DNA of 52,536 nt, from assembly GCA_005801205.1 (NCBI GenBank), contig SYDJ01000089.1, positions 1-52,536 on the forward strand, written 5' to 3'. Below are positions 42,601-51,698 of this stretch, piece after piece (the first letter of the stretch is position 1; every line of letters starts with the position of its first letter). Below the pieces are notes generated by a model that was not told the DNA's origin, made no database searches, and worked only from the letters and a program-made list of their open reading frames with translations. A program made the translations under genes and the position numbers. The DNA is from Gammaproteobacteria bacterium (GTDB taxonomy: Bacteria > Pseudomonadota > Gammaproteobacteria > Pseudomonadales > Cellvibrionaceae).

Positions 42601-45600
42601 CTTCACTGTCAGACTCTGCACTTTCATCTAACTCTAGCGCAATAAAGTCTTGGTTTTCTTCAGTTACATCAGCGGCAATACGTTCAACCAGAGGCGAATC
42701 CGCCAAGAGAGTATCAGCTGTCGATAAAGCATCCGCTTCCGCCAATTCCAGTGTTTCTGAAAGCTCATCATCAGCAATTTCTTGATAATCAACTTCTTCA
42801 ATTAACGGCAAGCTCGCTTCAGTATCAGTGTCTACTTGCTCATCAAGTGATGGCAAGACATCGAAGTCTGCGCTGGCCAATTGCTCGTCAATTTCAGGCT
42901 CACGATCTTCACTGAGACAGGTTTCCGCCTCCGCAATTAAATCATCAAGCCCTTGCAAAATGGATTCGGGCGCACTCACCAAATTTTGGCCTGCGGCAAT
43001 GGCATCTACCATATCCAACAGTGCGATATGCGCAGAATTTAGATCGCGGCAGAGTGAATCGGAACAGGGCAAACGCTGCGCGAGAATATGGGTATAAACC
43101 TGCTCAATTTTTTCGCCTAGGTTTGCCATGAGCAGCAAATAGGCATGGTGTGCACCACGATTTAAATTACGCAACTCGTCAAGCACAGGTTGCAACACAG
43201 AAACATGTTCAGGTGCAGATTGCCACTGCGCAATAATTTTGTCGGCATCCAGCAGCAGATTCATTTCCTCTGCCATAAAAATGGAGAGCAACTCTGGGTC
43301 TACGGGGCGCTTGCCGTTTTCATCCAACTCTTGTTGGCGCACCAGCGGCGCAATATGAATTTCACGCAGCTCGGCTACGCGCGCGGTGAATTGATGCAGG
43401 CGTGGAATATCCACGTCTTCACCATGTTCAATTTGGGTGAGACCCATCTGCGTGTAACTAACGGCATCGCGTAGCAATTGCAAAATGTCATCGTTGATAA
43501 CGACATGATATGAACGCAATTCTTTAACAAATTTTTCCAGTGGTGCAGCAAGCTCAGCAATAGGCGTAATTTCCGCCATATGCGCGCTACCTTTTAACGT
43601 ATGCAATGCGCGTTGAATATTATCGCTCGGTGATTCGTAAACAGGTGCCTCAGCTTCCATATGCACAATGAAATCTTGCAAGGTTTGCAAATGCGTTAAG
43701 GCTTCAGCACCAAAAATATCCCAGAGCTGCGCATCGGGGTCATCGGCTGGCTCATCCACTAAATAACTATCTTGCGACGAATACTCATGAGTAGTCGTTA
43801 TTGCTGTTTCAATTACTGCTGGTGCAGCTATAACAGATTCATTGTCGGGTTCATCCGCAACTGCATCGACTGCAATTGGCATTTCAAGCTCAATTTCTTC
43901 AAGCTCATCCTCCTCGTGTTGATCTACATCTGCCGGCAAAATTTCTTCATGATGAGTAACGCTTTGCTCTTCAAGATCAACAACAGATTCATTTGCAGCA
44001 AATGATGCAACTGCACCGCTCAGCAACTCCTCTGGCACTGTACCTTTCGCTAAAGATTCCGCTAACCCGCGATAATGTTCACTCAGTTCTGGATGCGGAT
44101 TCGCAAGCTTATGGCTAAACGCCTCAACCATGTCGGGCAAAATACCACGCACTTTTTCGATAATAGACACATGGGGCTCGCTTGGCTCAATCGTTTTATC
44201 GAGCACGCGGTTCAACATGTTTTCAATTGACCAAGACAGCTCGCCAATCTCATTGGCACCCACCATTCTGCCGCTACCTTTTAAGGTATGGAATGCGCGG
44301 CGGAATTCAATAAGTGAGTTTTCGTCTCCTAGGTTTTTAGCCCAACGCGGAAAATATTCTGCGATAGCTTCCAGCACTTCACCCGCTTCTTCGACGAAAA
44401 TTTCGATAATTTCATCATCGATATAATTTTCGTCATCATCCTCTTCGGCAACGGTTGCTTCGTCAGCTGCACTTACATCTGTCACCACATCATTCGAAGC
44501 AACGCCCTCAGCAGGCTCGGATACATCAACCAGATTTACAGGTTCTTGCACGGCGCTTTCTATTTGAGCCTCAGTGTCTAACTGAGTATCCTTGAGTGCT
44601 TGAGTATTGTTTTCATCAGATACTGGCGCTGCGAGTTCGCTCGTGGCTTTTGCAGCAGCATTGAGCGCAGCGCCAATGGGACCCATTAATGCTGATGAGA
44701 CTGAAATAGTGGTTTCAAGCGAAGGATAGTGACTGCCAATAGATGGAACATTGCTGTGCAATAAGCTCGGTGGTTCGGGTTCTGGCGTAACGGCTTCTAA
44801 CGTACTATTAGCGGTGTCGTTTCCTGAATGTGTTTCTGGTTGAAGCGCCGACTCATAGGCTGCCGCTAAACTCGCTTCATCCGCTTCTGCAGCTTCGTGC
44901 GTGGTGTGAATTGGCGCATCTAGCAAGCTTGTGCGCGCAGCATTTAGATCTGCGGAGCTAAGATCAACGCGTGAAATTTTTGCAACGGCATAACCCAAGG
45001 TAGCCACACTTTCTTCAGCGACAGTGAGCAATAAATCATTTTCTTCTTTGGTGCTGCCACCACTTAAACGTTCTAAATAATATTCAACACTGGTGATTGC
45101 ATCCGCCAAGGTATCCAGCGATGACCACTGCGGTGTAATTTCCTGCGCAAGCAATTGTTCTTCGATATAGCGTGCGCATGCGCCTAAAATTCTAGCGGCG
45201 CGTGGCAGCGGCATAATTTCCAAACCGCCGCGAATTTCGCGCAGAGTTTCTGGTACATTTTGTAGATGGACACGATCCCACTGCGAGGCGATATATTCGA
45301 TAATCGCATCTTTTGCGTGCTCTAAACCATTACGCGATTCGCGCAATACCGATTCTTTGGCGCGCGTGAGCGTTATATCAGCTTCATTAGAAGGCGCATC
45401 ATTGTTGACATGACTTGATTGCTGTTGCGCAAGACTATCCAACGTATCTTCAATTTCAATAACCTTGCTCGCAATCGACATCAATTGCTCTTGCGATAAA
45501 AGACTGTCGGAGTTCGCCACCATTTCTAGTGCCGCGCCCTGCTCTAACACTTGCTTACGCAAATCGCCCAGACCCAATACCGCCATGGTATCGCCGATGC

Positions 45601-46690
45601 GTTTTACCACAGGCAGAGCTTCGCTCAATGCAGCTTGAGAATCACCACCGGACAAACATACATCGAGCGCGTATTTGATAATATCCAATTCGGTTTTAAG
45701 CGCTTCCACCACTGAACGCATAGCGTCAGGGTCTGGCGTAGACAACATATTGGATGAGTCTACACCCGATTCTTTACCTTCAATTAAGGCTTCATCTAAA
45801 TGATAGATTTCATAAATGCGTTGCAGATGTGAATTGGGGGTAAACCCAGGGGTGTGCTTGCCAGCACGCGCAACGTAATACAATAAATTTTTAATTAACT
45901 CATCGTTAGTATAAGAGTTAAGTGCTTTGGTGCCGTGTACGGCAAGAATTTTTATTTCTTTATCGAGCTGTCGCAGCAAATTTTTAATTGCCACGCTCAT
46001 TTCAATGGCGTCAATTTCTAAAGCTTCTGCCAACGCCAAACAAATATCCCACAGGGCATGACGAGCTGTACCCTGTGTGAGTTTATGTAAACGACTAAAT
46101 ACTTTTTGCAAATAGGCGAGGTTCTCATCGCTGTTCACATTGCGAATATAGCCCGCAGCGGCGTATTGGTACATTTGACGCAACTTGAGCGCCATGGCTT
46201 GAAATTGCACATTGTCCTGCGCTGCTGGTGAGCGCGCGCCAGTCACTTTTTTCGCAGGGGCTAAATTGGGGACGAATAATTTGGTGTCCGTCAGTAAGCT
46301 TTCGCCGCGCACGGCGCGCAAATCATTCAGCAGCGGTAGAACAACAAGGGGATTATCTTTACGTGTCGCTTTAACTTGATCGAGATAAACAGGGAATTGC
46401 AAAATGGCGCGCATCAACACTTCTTGCGCTTCTGATGCATTGGAAACCGAACCTTGAATCATAGCTTGCGTGAGCTTTTCCATTTCTTCGGCGAGCATGG
46501 CAGCGCCAAAAAACTCCACCATTTGCAAGCTGCCATGCACTTGGTGAATATGGGTTAAACAAAAACGAATGCGTACCGCATCTTTCGGGTTTTCGACATA
46601 GGCTTCAAGTGCTTGGCGCGCTTCTTTTAAGGTTTCGCCAATTTCATGAATTAGCCAATCCAGCGCGGCAAAATTACGATTATCTGCCAT
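39632..46690 (-). CDS. chpA: Pil-Chp hybrid histidine kinase ChpA with multiple Hpt domains
   Basis: A 2352-residue CheA-type kinase. Hpt sites are H49 (IHQVHGSLQM), H801 (FHTLKGSGRM), H1030 (LHTLKGSAHM) and H1564 (LHTFKGGARL). At least two more Hpt-like segments lack the histidine, near residues 500 and 1190. A very acidic linker covers about residues 1300-1500. The kinase core has dimerisation helices near 1740, the N box LRNAVDHGIE near 1940, DDGRGINLKRV and GRGVGMDVV. A CheW-like domain and a receiver with Asp2284 (LLDIEMPRMDG) end the protein. It phosphorylates PilG and PilH to control pilus extension, retraction and cAMP. Confidence 0.95.
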   Translation of the reverse strand: MADNRNFAALDWLIHEIGETLKEARQALEAYVENPKDAVRIRFCLTHIHQVHGSLQMVEFFGAAMLAEEMEKLTQAMIQGSVSNASEAQEVLMRAILQFPVYLDQVKATRKDNPLVVLPLLNDLRAVRGESLLTDTKLFVPNLAPAKKVTGARSPAAQDNVQFQAMALKLRQMYQYAAAGYIRNVNSDENLAYLQKVFSRLHKLTQGTARHALWDICLALAEALEIDAIEMSVAIKNLLRQLDKEIKILAVHGTKALNSYTNDELIKNLLYYVARAGKHTPGFTPNSHLQRIYEIYHLDEALIEGKESGVDSSNMLSTPDPDAMRSVVEALKTELDIIKYALDVCLSGGDSQAALSEALPVVKRIGDTMAVLGLGDLRKQVLEQGAALEMVANSDSLLSQEQLMSIASKVIEIEDTLDSLAQQQSSHVNNDAPSNEADITLTRAKESVLRESRNGLEHAKDAIIEYIASQWDRVHLQNVPETLREIRGGLEIMPLPRAARILGACARYIEEQLLAQEITPQWSSLDTLADAITSVEYYLERLSGGSTKEENDLLLTVAEESVATLGYAVAKISRVDLSSADLNAARTSLLDAPIHTTHEAAEADEASLAAAYESALQPETHSGNDTANSTLEAVTPEPEPPSLLHSNVPSIGSHYPSLETTISVSSALMGPIGAALNAAAKATSELAAPVSDENNTQALKDTQLDTEAQIESAVQEPVNLVDVSEPAEGVASNDVVTDVSAADEATVAEEDDDENYIDDEIIEIFVEEAGEVLEAIAEYFPRWAKNLGDENSLIEFRRAFHTLKGSGRMVGANEIGELSWSIENMLNRVLDKTIEPSEPHVSIIEKVRGILPDMVEAFSHKLANPHPELSEHYRGLAESLAKGTVPEELLSGAVASFAANESVVDLEEQSVTHHEEILPADVDQHEEDELEEIELEMPIAVDAVADEPDNESVIAAPAVIETAITTTHEYSSQDSYLVDEPADDPDAQLWDIFGAEALTHLQTLQDFIVHMEAEAPVYESPSDNIQRALHTLKGSAHMAEITPIAELAAPLEKFVKELRSYHVVINDDILQLLRDAVSYTQMGLTQIEHGEDVDIPRLHQFTARVAELREIHIAPLVRQQELDENGKRPVDPELLSIFMAEEMNLLLDADKIIAQWQSAPEHVSVLQPVLDELRNLNRGAHHAYLLLMANLGEKIEQVYTHILAQRLPCSDSLCRDLNSAHIALLDMVDAIAAGQNLVSAPESILQGLDDLIAEAETCLSEDREPEIDEQLASADFDVLPSLDEQVDTDTEASLPLIEEVDYQEIADDELSETLELAEADALSTADTLLADSPLVERIAADVTEENQDFIALELDESAESDSEEITLSVADVSDLGDELLLDEIAGEEIIPALPLAEMVDADDAEEITLALPEEIEALELGDVVEDDSEELALDEQASMTDAIILDDLALKELAPEEIESDEDSAPDEIDIAESVAELSVEAPIVEAPVVVPQAVAPKPVVQAPVAPPRQVFNAEDDEDYDPEIVEIFVEEATELLEDMERALHDWQEDWNNTECVEELKRCLHTFKGGARLAGLVDLGDQSHHYETMLIEMNTDAELDQNFFKQLNAYQDQLLSGVSLVQARLNGEMTDVVEPEIEAELEILEASDVVAPQTVGDTQEFEAVDESRSESETAPRFEPSSLSLVIDNDRPAGSASQKPNVLTFAPKPKPPAAPLPKIPGAEFGGTRQGSSGPAQVQHLAARRAGPQEVVKVSAELLEELVNLAGETSISRGRMEQQVSDLGGSIEEMDATIHRLQEQLRRLDIETEAQVLFRQEQMMQHEQFDPLEMDRYSQLQQLSRSLIESASDLMDLKYTLADKTRDTETLLLQQSRINTDLQEGLMRSRMVPFSRLVPRLRRIVRQAATELGKEVDFELDNVEGELDRTVLERMVAPLEHMLRNAVDHGIETPDDRAAAGKPVTGRIILSLAREGGDVMLRLADDGRGINLKRVREKAIERGLMAEDAPLSDQDLMQFILHAGFSTADKVTQISGRGVGMDVVHSEIKQLGGAMFIDSRWGEGTEFTIRLPFTVSVNRALMIQIGDDLYAIPLNTIEGIVRVSPFELEHYYQDPEARFDYAGDNYLVRYLGTMLDSNATPKLDGQSLPLPVILVRSTENTVALQVDRLLGSREIVVKTLGAQFASVRGVSGATVTGDGSVVVILDLHALIREQLALGLGHAILLDPTQVSAPKEEDLVEKTVMVVDDSVTVRKVTGRFLEREGFRVITAKDGVEALQLLQDHIPDVMLLDIEMPRMDGFEVAKNIRTSSRLRDIPIIMITSRTGEKHRDHAFELGVNKYMGKPYQEDLLLSNIKELIK

Positions 46691-46749
46691 GTGGTGCTTT
46701 CCTCTTTGTTATTCTCGCACAGCGCTTTTAGCGGCGTTGTTTGCGTATG

Positions 46750-47598
46750 TTATTCGTGTACGTAGACTTGTACTTCATCGACAGTAATGCGTTGCATTTT
46801 TGGATGTTCCCACTCGGTTACCTCACCCAAACCCGTGACTAAAATGCCACCTGGTTTTAGATGCTCAGTAAGCGCATTTAAAATGTCACGACGCAACCAG
46901 CGGCGGAAATACACCAATAAGTTTTGACAAAAAATCACATCGACTTTCACACTAGGCAAATTATTGTGATTGATAATATTGGCCTGAGTGAAACACACTC
47001 GCTCGCGCAAACGGCTGACAATTTCATAATTGCCATCGGTGGTTTGCTTGGTATAACGCTTAAACTCTTCAGCTTTAACACTTTCAATTTTACGCTTGGC
47101 GTAGCGGCCTTTGCGCGCTGTCGCCAAGGCAGAAACACTCAAATCAAATGCGGTGATGCCGTAATAGGGGTTGAGCGCTGCCAACTCAAAACAATCATTA
47201 ATAACCATGGATAACGAGTAAGCCTCTTCGCCCGAGGCACAGCCCACACTCCAGACATCAAAACTTTGAGCGAGCGATTGATTGTTAATTTTGTGCTGTA
47301 AATAGCGACGCACATATTCTAACGATGGGCGATGACGAAAGAAGCTGGTTTCCTTGACGGCGATACGGTCAATAATGACCGTCCACTCCAGCATGCCAGA
47401 AGCACCATTGGTGACTTGTTGATAATAGCGGTCATAATCGTCGTACCCCAACTCGCGCATGCGTGAAGAGATTTGCGATTCCAACAGTGCTTTGTGTTGC
47501 GGAACTAATTGCATGCCCGTGCGCTCTTCAAGCAATTTGCACCACTGGGCAAATTGCGGAAGAGTCATCGTCGGTAATGTGCGTAATGACCAACCCAT
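46750..47598 (-). CDS. pilK: Chemotaxis methyltransferase PilK (CheR-like)
   Basis: A 282-residue protein. The N-terminal helical domain comes first, then VWSVGCASGEEAYSLSM with the SAM-binding GxAxGEEAYS motif near residue 115. ITAFDLSVSALATARKGRY and DVIFCQNLLVYFRRW follow. It methylates glutamates of PilJ. ATG 47598 is used; ATG 47568 is possible. Confidence 0.93.
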   Translation of the reverse strand: MGWSLRTLPTMTLPQFAQWCKLLEERTGMQLVPQHKALLESQISSRMRELGYDDYDRYYQQVTNGASGMLEWTVIIDRIAVKETSFFRHRPSLEYVRRYLQHKINNQSLAQSFDVWSVGCASGEEAYSLSMVINDCFELAALNPYYGITAFDLSVSALATARKGRYAKRKIESVKAEEFKRYTKQTTDGNYEIVSRLRERVCFTQANIINHNNLPSVKVDVIFCQNLLVYFRRWLRRDILNALTEHLKPGGILVTGLGEVTEWEHPKMQRITVDEVQVYVHE

Positions 47599-47665
47599 AA
47601 CAAATACCTAATCAGCGCCTACACAATCTTAAAACCACGGCCGAATGGCAGGCGCTAATGCGTGA

Positions 47666-49816
47666 TTAAGCTTTTGCTTGGTGTGGAAAGATGTCGTCAT
47701 CCAGCAAGCTGGCATCCAACTCCAAATCGGACGATAAATCGTAGCCAGCAGCAGCTCCATGGGGTGCCAATGCGTGGCTTTGACTTTCGCTCATCACATC
47801 TTCTTCTGGGAGTTTGAAACCTGCTACAGATTCACGCAAATCGAGCGCCATTTCCGCGAGGTTACCAATCGATTGTGCGGTAGCAGAAGTACCTGCCGAC
47901 GTTTGGGTTGTAATCTCTTGAATAACGTTCATCGTGTTGGAGATATGACCTGCTGATGAGGCTTGTTGGCGTGCAGCGTTCGAAATGTTTTGAATCAATT
48001 CCGCCAAGCTGCTTGATACGTTTTCAATTTCTTCCAGTGCCACACCCGCATCCTGTGCGAGGCGTGCACCGCGTACCACTTCAGAGGTGGTTTGTTCCAT
48101 CGAAATTACCGCTTCGTTGGTATCGTTTTGAATGGTTTTTACGAGTGCTTCAATCTGCTTGGTTGCTGCTGCAGAACGTTCCGCAAGGCGTTGAACTTCG
48201 TCCGCTACCACCGCGAAGCCGCGGCCCGCGTCACCGGCCATCGATGCTTGAATTGCCGCGTTAAGTGCGAGGATGTTCGTTTGGTCCGCAATGTCGTTAA
48301 TCAAACTTACGATATCACCAATCTCTTGTGACGATTCACCGAGACGTTTAATACGCTTAGACGTATCTTGAATCTGTTCACGAATGGTATCCATCCCGTG
48401 AATAGTGTTCTGTACCACTTTCGCACCATTACCCGCAATCGATACCGCGCGTTCCGCTACCGCTGCCGATTCGGCGGCGTTTGCAGATACCTGATCAATA
48501 GTCACGGCCATTTCGTTTACCGCCGCCGATGCACCGGCAATTTCTTGAGCTTGGTGTTCAGATGCTTCAGCAAGGTGCAATGCAGTTTGTTGGGTTTCTT
48601 GCGCAGCGGCCGATACGTTTACGGCCGTTTCGTTAATTCGCGCGACCAAGATACGGAGTTGGTCGATGGTGAAGTTAATAGAGTCCGCAATCGCACCGGT
48701 GAAGTCTTCGGTTACCGTCGCCGTGGTAGTTAAGTCACCGTCTGCGAGGTCGGCCAGTTCATCGAGAAGACGCAAAATTGCCGTTTGGTTACGTTCGTTG
48801 GTTTCGGCTGTGTTAACCAAGCGTTGACGAGTAGCGGTGTATGTATTCAAACCCAAATAGAACAAGCAGAACAAGAAGACTGCCGCACAACCAATTGAGA
48901 ACTTACTGTTAATAAGACGTGAGCTAGACAAGCCGTTAATATTATCCGTGATGTCGGTTAGGGCTTGCAGCAATTGAGGAGATTCGTTAAGGAGCGAGTC
49001 ACTTGCTTGACGTGCGCGGAACAGGGTTGATGAGCCTTCAAACATCTCTTGTACTGATTTGTTCACGCCTTCATAAAGTTTGGTGATTTTATCCAAACTG
49101 ATACGTGCATTGGCATCATTTACGCGCGAGATGTGCATCATGGCATCACCCTCTTTCATACCGCGCAACATACGACCATAAACGTTGGCGTCGGTATTAA
49201 ATTGGTCTGCCGCCGTGGCCGCATCCGCGTCGCCGCGCAGCATCTTATCCACGTTACGACCGATACGTTCGGCAATCCAGGATTGCAATTGTGCATCCGA
49301 CACTTGATCCGCAGGTGCTTTGGTATCCAGCAAAATTTCTACAATATTACGGTGTTCACTCTGCAAGCTGGGTAGGTTGGCGTTCAGGGTTTTACCTACG
49401 CCATTAAGCGTTACGATCAAGTCTTTGTTTTTAACAATGTCCTGTGCGTTGTTTTTGGCACGACTCCAAATAGCGACATAAGCATTATATTGCACCTTAA
49501 GCTCGTCCGCCGTACGTGGATCGGCACTCAGTAATTGACTCCACGTCGCATCCATTTTAGATGTCACGTTGGCCAATTCACCAAAGGCCTTTTCACTGCC
49601 TGAGGTTGCATCGCGCGATAGAGACGTGAGTCGGTAAGCTTGCGCACGCAATTCCGAAACCTGTTGTAGATTTCGTTGGTCATTACCACCGTCGGTATAG
49701 ACGATGTAGCCCGTCGCGAAAAAGGCGATGAGCGACAATGCGCCTAGCACCACCGCATAAACCACATTGGGGCTTGTTTTATAGGCTCCAACGAGACTTT
49801 TTGAATCTGCTTTCAT
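47666..49816 (-). CDS. pilJ: Twitching motility methyl-accepting receptor PilJ
   Basis: A 716-residue transmembrane receptor with helices near residues 17-40 and 308-330, a periplasmic region of about 260 residues rich in helices, a HAMP-like stretch, and a long cytoplasmic coiled coil. The signalling tip is in [20 protein letters not shown] and [18 protein letters not shown]. There is no CheR-docking pentapeptide at the C-terminus. An AGGAGT site lies before ATG 49816. PilJ senses pilus or surface state and passes it to ChpA. Confidence 0.95.
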   Translation of the reverse strand: MKADSKSLVGAYKTSPNVVYAVVLGALSLIAFFATGYIVYTDGGNDQRNLQQVSELRAQAYRLTSLSRDATSGSEKAFGELANVTSKMDATWSQLLSADPRTADELKVQYNAYVAIWSRAKNNAQDIVKNKDLIVTLNGVGKTLNANLPSLQSEHRNIVEILLDTKAPADQVSDAQLQSWIAERIGRNVDKMLRGDADAATAADQFNTDANVYGRMLRGMKEGDAMMHISRVNDANARISLDKITKLYEGVNKSVQEMFEGSSTLFRARQASDSLLNESPQLLQALTDITDNINGLSSSRLINSKFSIGCAAVFLFCLFYLGLNTYTATRQRLVNTAETNERNQTAILRLLDELADLADGDLTTTATVTEDFTGAIADSINFTIDQLRILVARINETAVNVSAAAQETQQTALHLAEASEHQAQEIAGASAAVNEMAVTIDQVSANAAESAAVAERAVSIAGNGAKVVQNTIHGMDTIREQIQDTSKRIKRLGESSQEIGDIVSLINDIADQTNILALNAAIQASMAGDAGRGFAVVADEVQRLAERSAAATKQIEALVKTIQNDTNEAVISMEQTTSEVVRGARLAQDAGVALEEIENVSSSLAELIQNISNAARQQASSAGHISNTMNVIQEITTQTSAGTSATAQSIGNLAEMALDLRESVAGFKLPEEDVMSESQSHALAPHGAAAGYDLSSDLELDASLLDDDIFPHQAKA

Positions 49817-49902
49817 CTAAGTACTCCTAACCAACTCTACGTTTTAATTTTTATCCAAGGGGGTGAAACTCGAACTCACTTGAAACCAAGCTACTCACTG
49901 CA

Positions 49903-50445
49903 TTAACTTTTGGCTGCATTTATAAAGCGCGGATCTTCCGCCAATAAAGCCGGCCTAAAGAGCGACCACTGCTGCCCCCCTAACGGGTAACTCCCCGTCA
50001 CAAAAGGCAATATATTCTCTGCTACGGCTCCAGCCTGCTCGCTGTATTCATCCATGGGGAAATGTTGCATGCCAAATACCTGATCAACCATCAACCCGGA
50101 ATAGAGGGTTTCAGTTTCCAGAATTAGCACGCGACGCTGCTTACGGCCACCCACCAAACGGTCACCGAAATAAGCGGCGAGATCAAATAGAGGTAAAAGT
50201 CGGCCACGCACGTTGGCGACACCTTTTACCCAAGGCTGTACACCGGGCAAATGGGTAAAGCTGGGGACTTCGAGCATCTCCGACACCTCACCAATAGGCG
50301 CTACAAAATAAGCGCCCATCAAAGAGAAACCAATACCGCTCCATAATGGACGAATATCCGTTTGCGCAGGCAAACCACGCGCAGCAGCACGGCTGCGCTG
50401 AGCGAGATTGATTAGTGCCTCGAAGGCTGCTTGAGGTTCTGACAT
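49903..50445 (-). CDS. pilI: CheW-like coupling protein PilI
   Basis: About 180 residues with a single CheW domain (VAPIGEVSEMLEVPSFTHLP, GVANVRGRLLPLFDLAAYFG). It connects PilJ to ChpA. ATG 50445 is preferred because MSEPQAAFEALINL aligns with known PilI starts; ATG 50457 in the same frame adds four residues. Confidence 0.93.
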   Translation of the reverse strand: MSEPQAAFEALINLAQRSRAAARGLPAQTDIRPLWSGIGFSLMGAYFVAPIGEVSEMLEVPSFTHLPGVQPWVKGVANVRGRLLPLFDLAAYFGDRLVGGRKQRRVLILETETLYSGLMVDQVFGMQHFPMDEYSEQAGAVAENILPFVTGSYPLGGQQWSLFRPALLAEDPRFINAAKS

Positions 50446-50544
50446 AACAGCATCCATCTCATCCGCAATTCGTGCGCTAGGCGCAGCGGCGCGGAAATAT
50501 AATTATTGTGTGTGACGGTTTAAGGTTGCATTGGAACGCCACAC

Positions 50545-50907
50545 TTAACGCATCACCTCAGCCATGGCCGACATAAGTACATCGGGCGTAATCGGCTTGG
50601 ATAAATACGCTTTAGCACCTTGACGCATACCCCAAACACGATCAGTTTGCTGATCTTTAGTCGTTACTATGATGACGGGAATATGTGCTGTTTCAGGTAA
50701 TTTTGATAACTGACGAGTTGCCTGAAAGCCATTTAGGCCAGGCATTACTACATCCATTAACACCAAATCAGGGCGCTCTTTAACCGCCATAGCTACGCCT
50801 GCTTCGCCGTTTTCGGCAGTTAACACCACGTGGCCACTTTTTTCTAACATAGTGGTTAGCTTGTAAGTTTCGGTTGGAGAGTCATCAATTATTAGTACGC
50901 GAGCCAT
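50545..50907 (-). CDS. pilH: Response regulator PilH
   Basis: A 120-residue single receiver domain. It has the acidic pair in VLIIDDSPTETY, the phosphorylated Asp in LVLMDVVMPGLNGFQ, and the conserved Thr and Lys in VIIVTTKDQ and AYLSKPI. PilH dampens ChpA output and favours pilus retraction in Pseudomonas. The C-terminus has no output domain. Confidence 0.95.
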   Translation of the reverse strand: MARVLIIDDSPTETYKLTTMLEKSGHVVLTAENGEAGVAMAVKERPDLVLMDVVMPGLNGFQATRQLSKLPETAHIPVIIVTTKDQQTDRVWGMRQGAKAYLSKPITPDVLMSAMAEVMR

Positions 50908-50981
50908 AGCTGCTCCAAATTAAATCGTAAAGTTAAGGTTGGCAGTCCTTTAAGTGTTTTAATAATCTAGGTGCCTTTAGC

Positions 50982-51377
50982 TTAGGAAGCCTTCACGTGC
51001 TTCACGTGCGTTTCAATGGCATCCAGCAGTTCGCTTTTACTGAAAGGCTTGGTGAGATATTGATCCGAGCCAACAATACGGCCTTTGGCCTTGTCGAACA
51101 GGCCGTCTTTACTGGACAACATAATGACGGGAGTAGATTTGAACTCGCTGTTATTTTTGATAAGCGCGCAGGTTTGGTAACCATCGAGACGCGGCATCAT
51201 AATATCAACAAAGATAATATCGGGGCGGCTATCGGCAATTTTTGCCAATGCATCAAAGCCATCGGTGGCGGTAATCACCATACAGCCGGCTTTCTTTAAA
51301 AGGGTTTCTGCGGTGCGGCGAATGGTTTTGCTATCGTCAATAACCATTACTTTCAAGCTTTCTAAACTTACGTCCAT
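50982..51377 (-). CDS. pilG: Response regulator PilG
   Basis: A 131-residue single receiver domain: VMVIDDSKTIRRTAE, phosphoacceptor Asp in IIFVDIMMPRLDGYQ, then VIMLSSKDGLF and YLTKPFSKSEL. It is the first gene of the Pil-Chp operon. PilG acts with FimV/FimL and CyaB in related bacteria to raise cAMP and drive pilus extension. It is divergent from gshB. Confidence 0.95.
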   Translation of the reverse strand: MDVSLESLKVMVIDDSKTIRRTAETLLKKAGCMVITATDGFDALAKIADSRPDIIFVDIMMPRLDGYQTCALIKNNSEFKSTPVIMLSSKDGLFDKAKGRIVGSDQYLTKPFSKSELLDAIETHVKHVKAS

Positions 51378-51698
51378 ACTCTCTGACCTTTGCCTTTGTT
51401 ATGCGATCTTGCGCCAGAACCGGTAAATTGCGCTTATAGAACGGGCTGATGAGCGAAAAAACCGTGCGTTACTGATTTATAGTAGTCTTAAATATACGCG
51501 AAATAAACTTTTAACACAGTTTTTAAGGTTTGGCCATAACTACTTGAAAGCATGGGTAATCTCTTCCCAATTTTTGGATTCAACACCCTCTAAATCGCAT
51601 CGCAGAAGTGTGCGCAATACCCTTGCTTTAAACGCACTTAGGACTTAACTTTAGGCCGCATTTTCCACAACCGCAAACTTCGTAAGTGAGATTCTCTA
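51378..51698. promoter_or_regulatory. Divergent promoter region of pilG and gshB
   Basis: 321 bases between two divergent gene starts. No gene is supported here. Promoters for the pil-chp operon (- strand) and gshB (+ strand) should lie within it; I cannot pick a clear -35/-10 pair by eye. Runs of A and T occur near 51480-51530. Confidence 0.5.

Noticed and set aside
42198-42785. 195-residue + strand open frame opposite chpA
   Set aside because: It is the antisense of the acidic linker; the Ser/Ala/Thr-rich product is what reversed Glu/Asp/Leu codons give, and there is no start signal.
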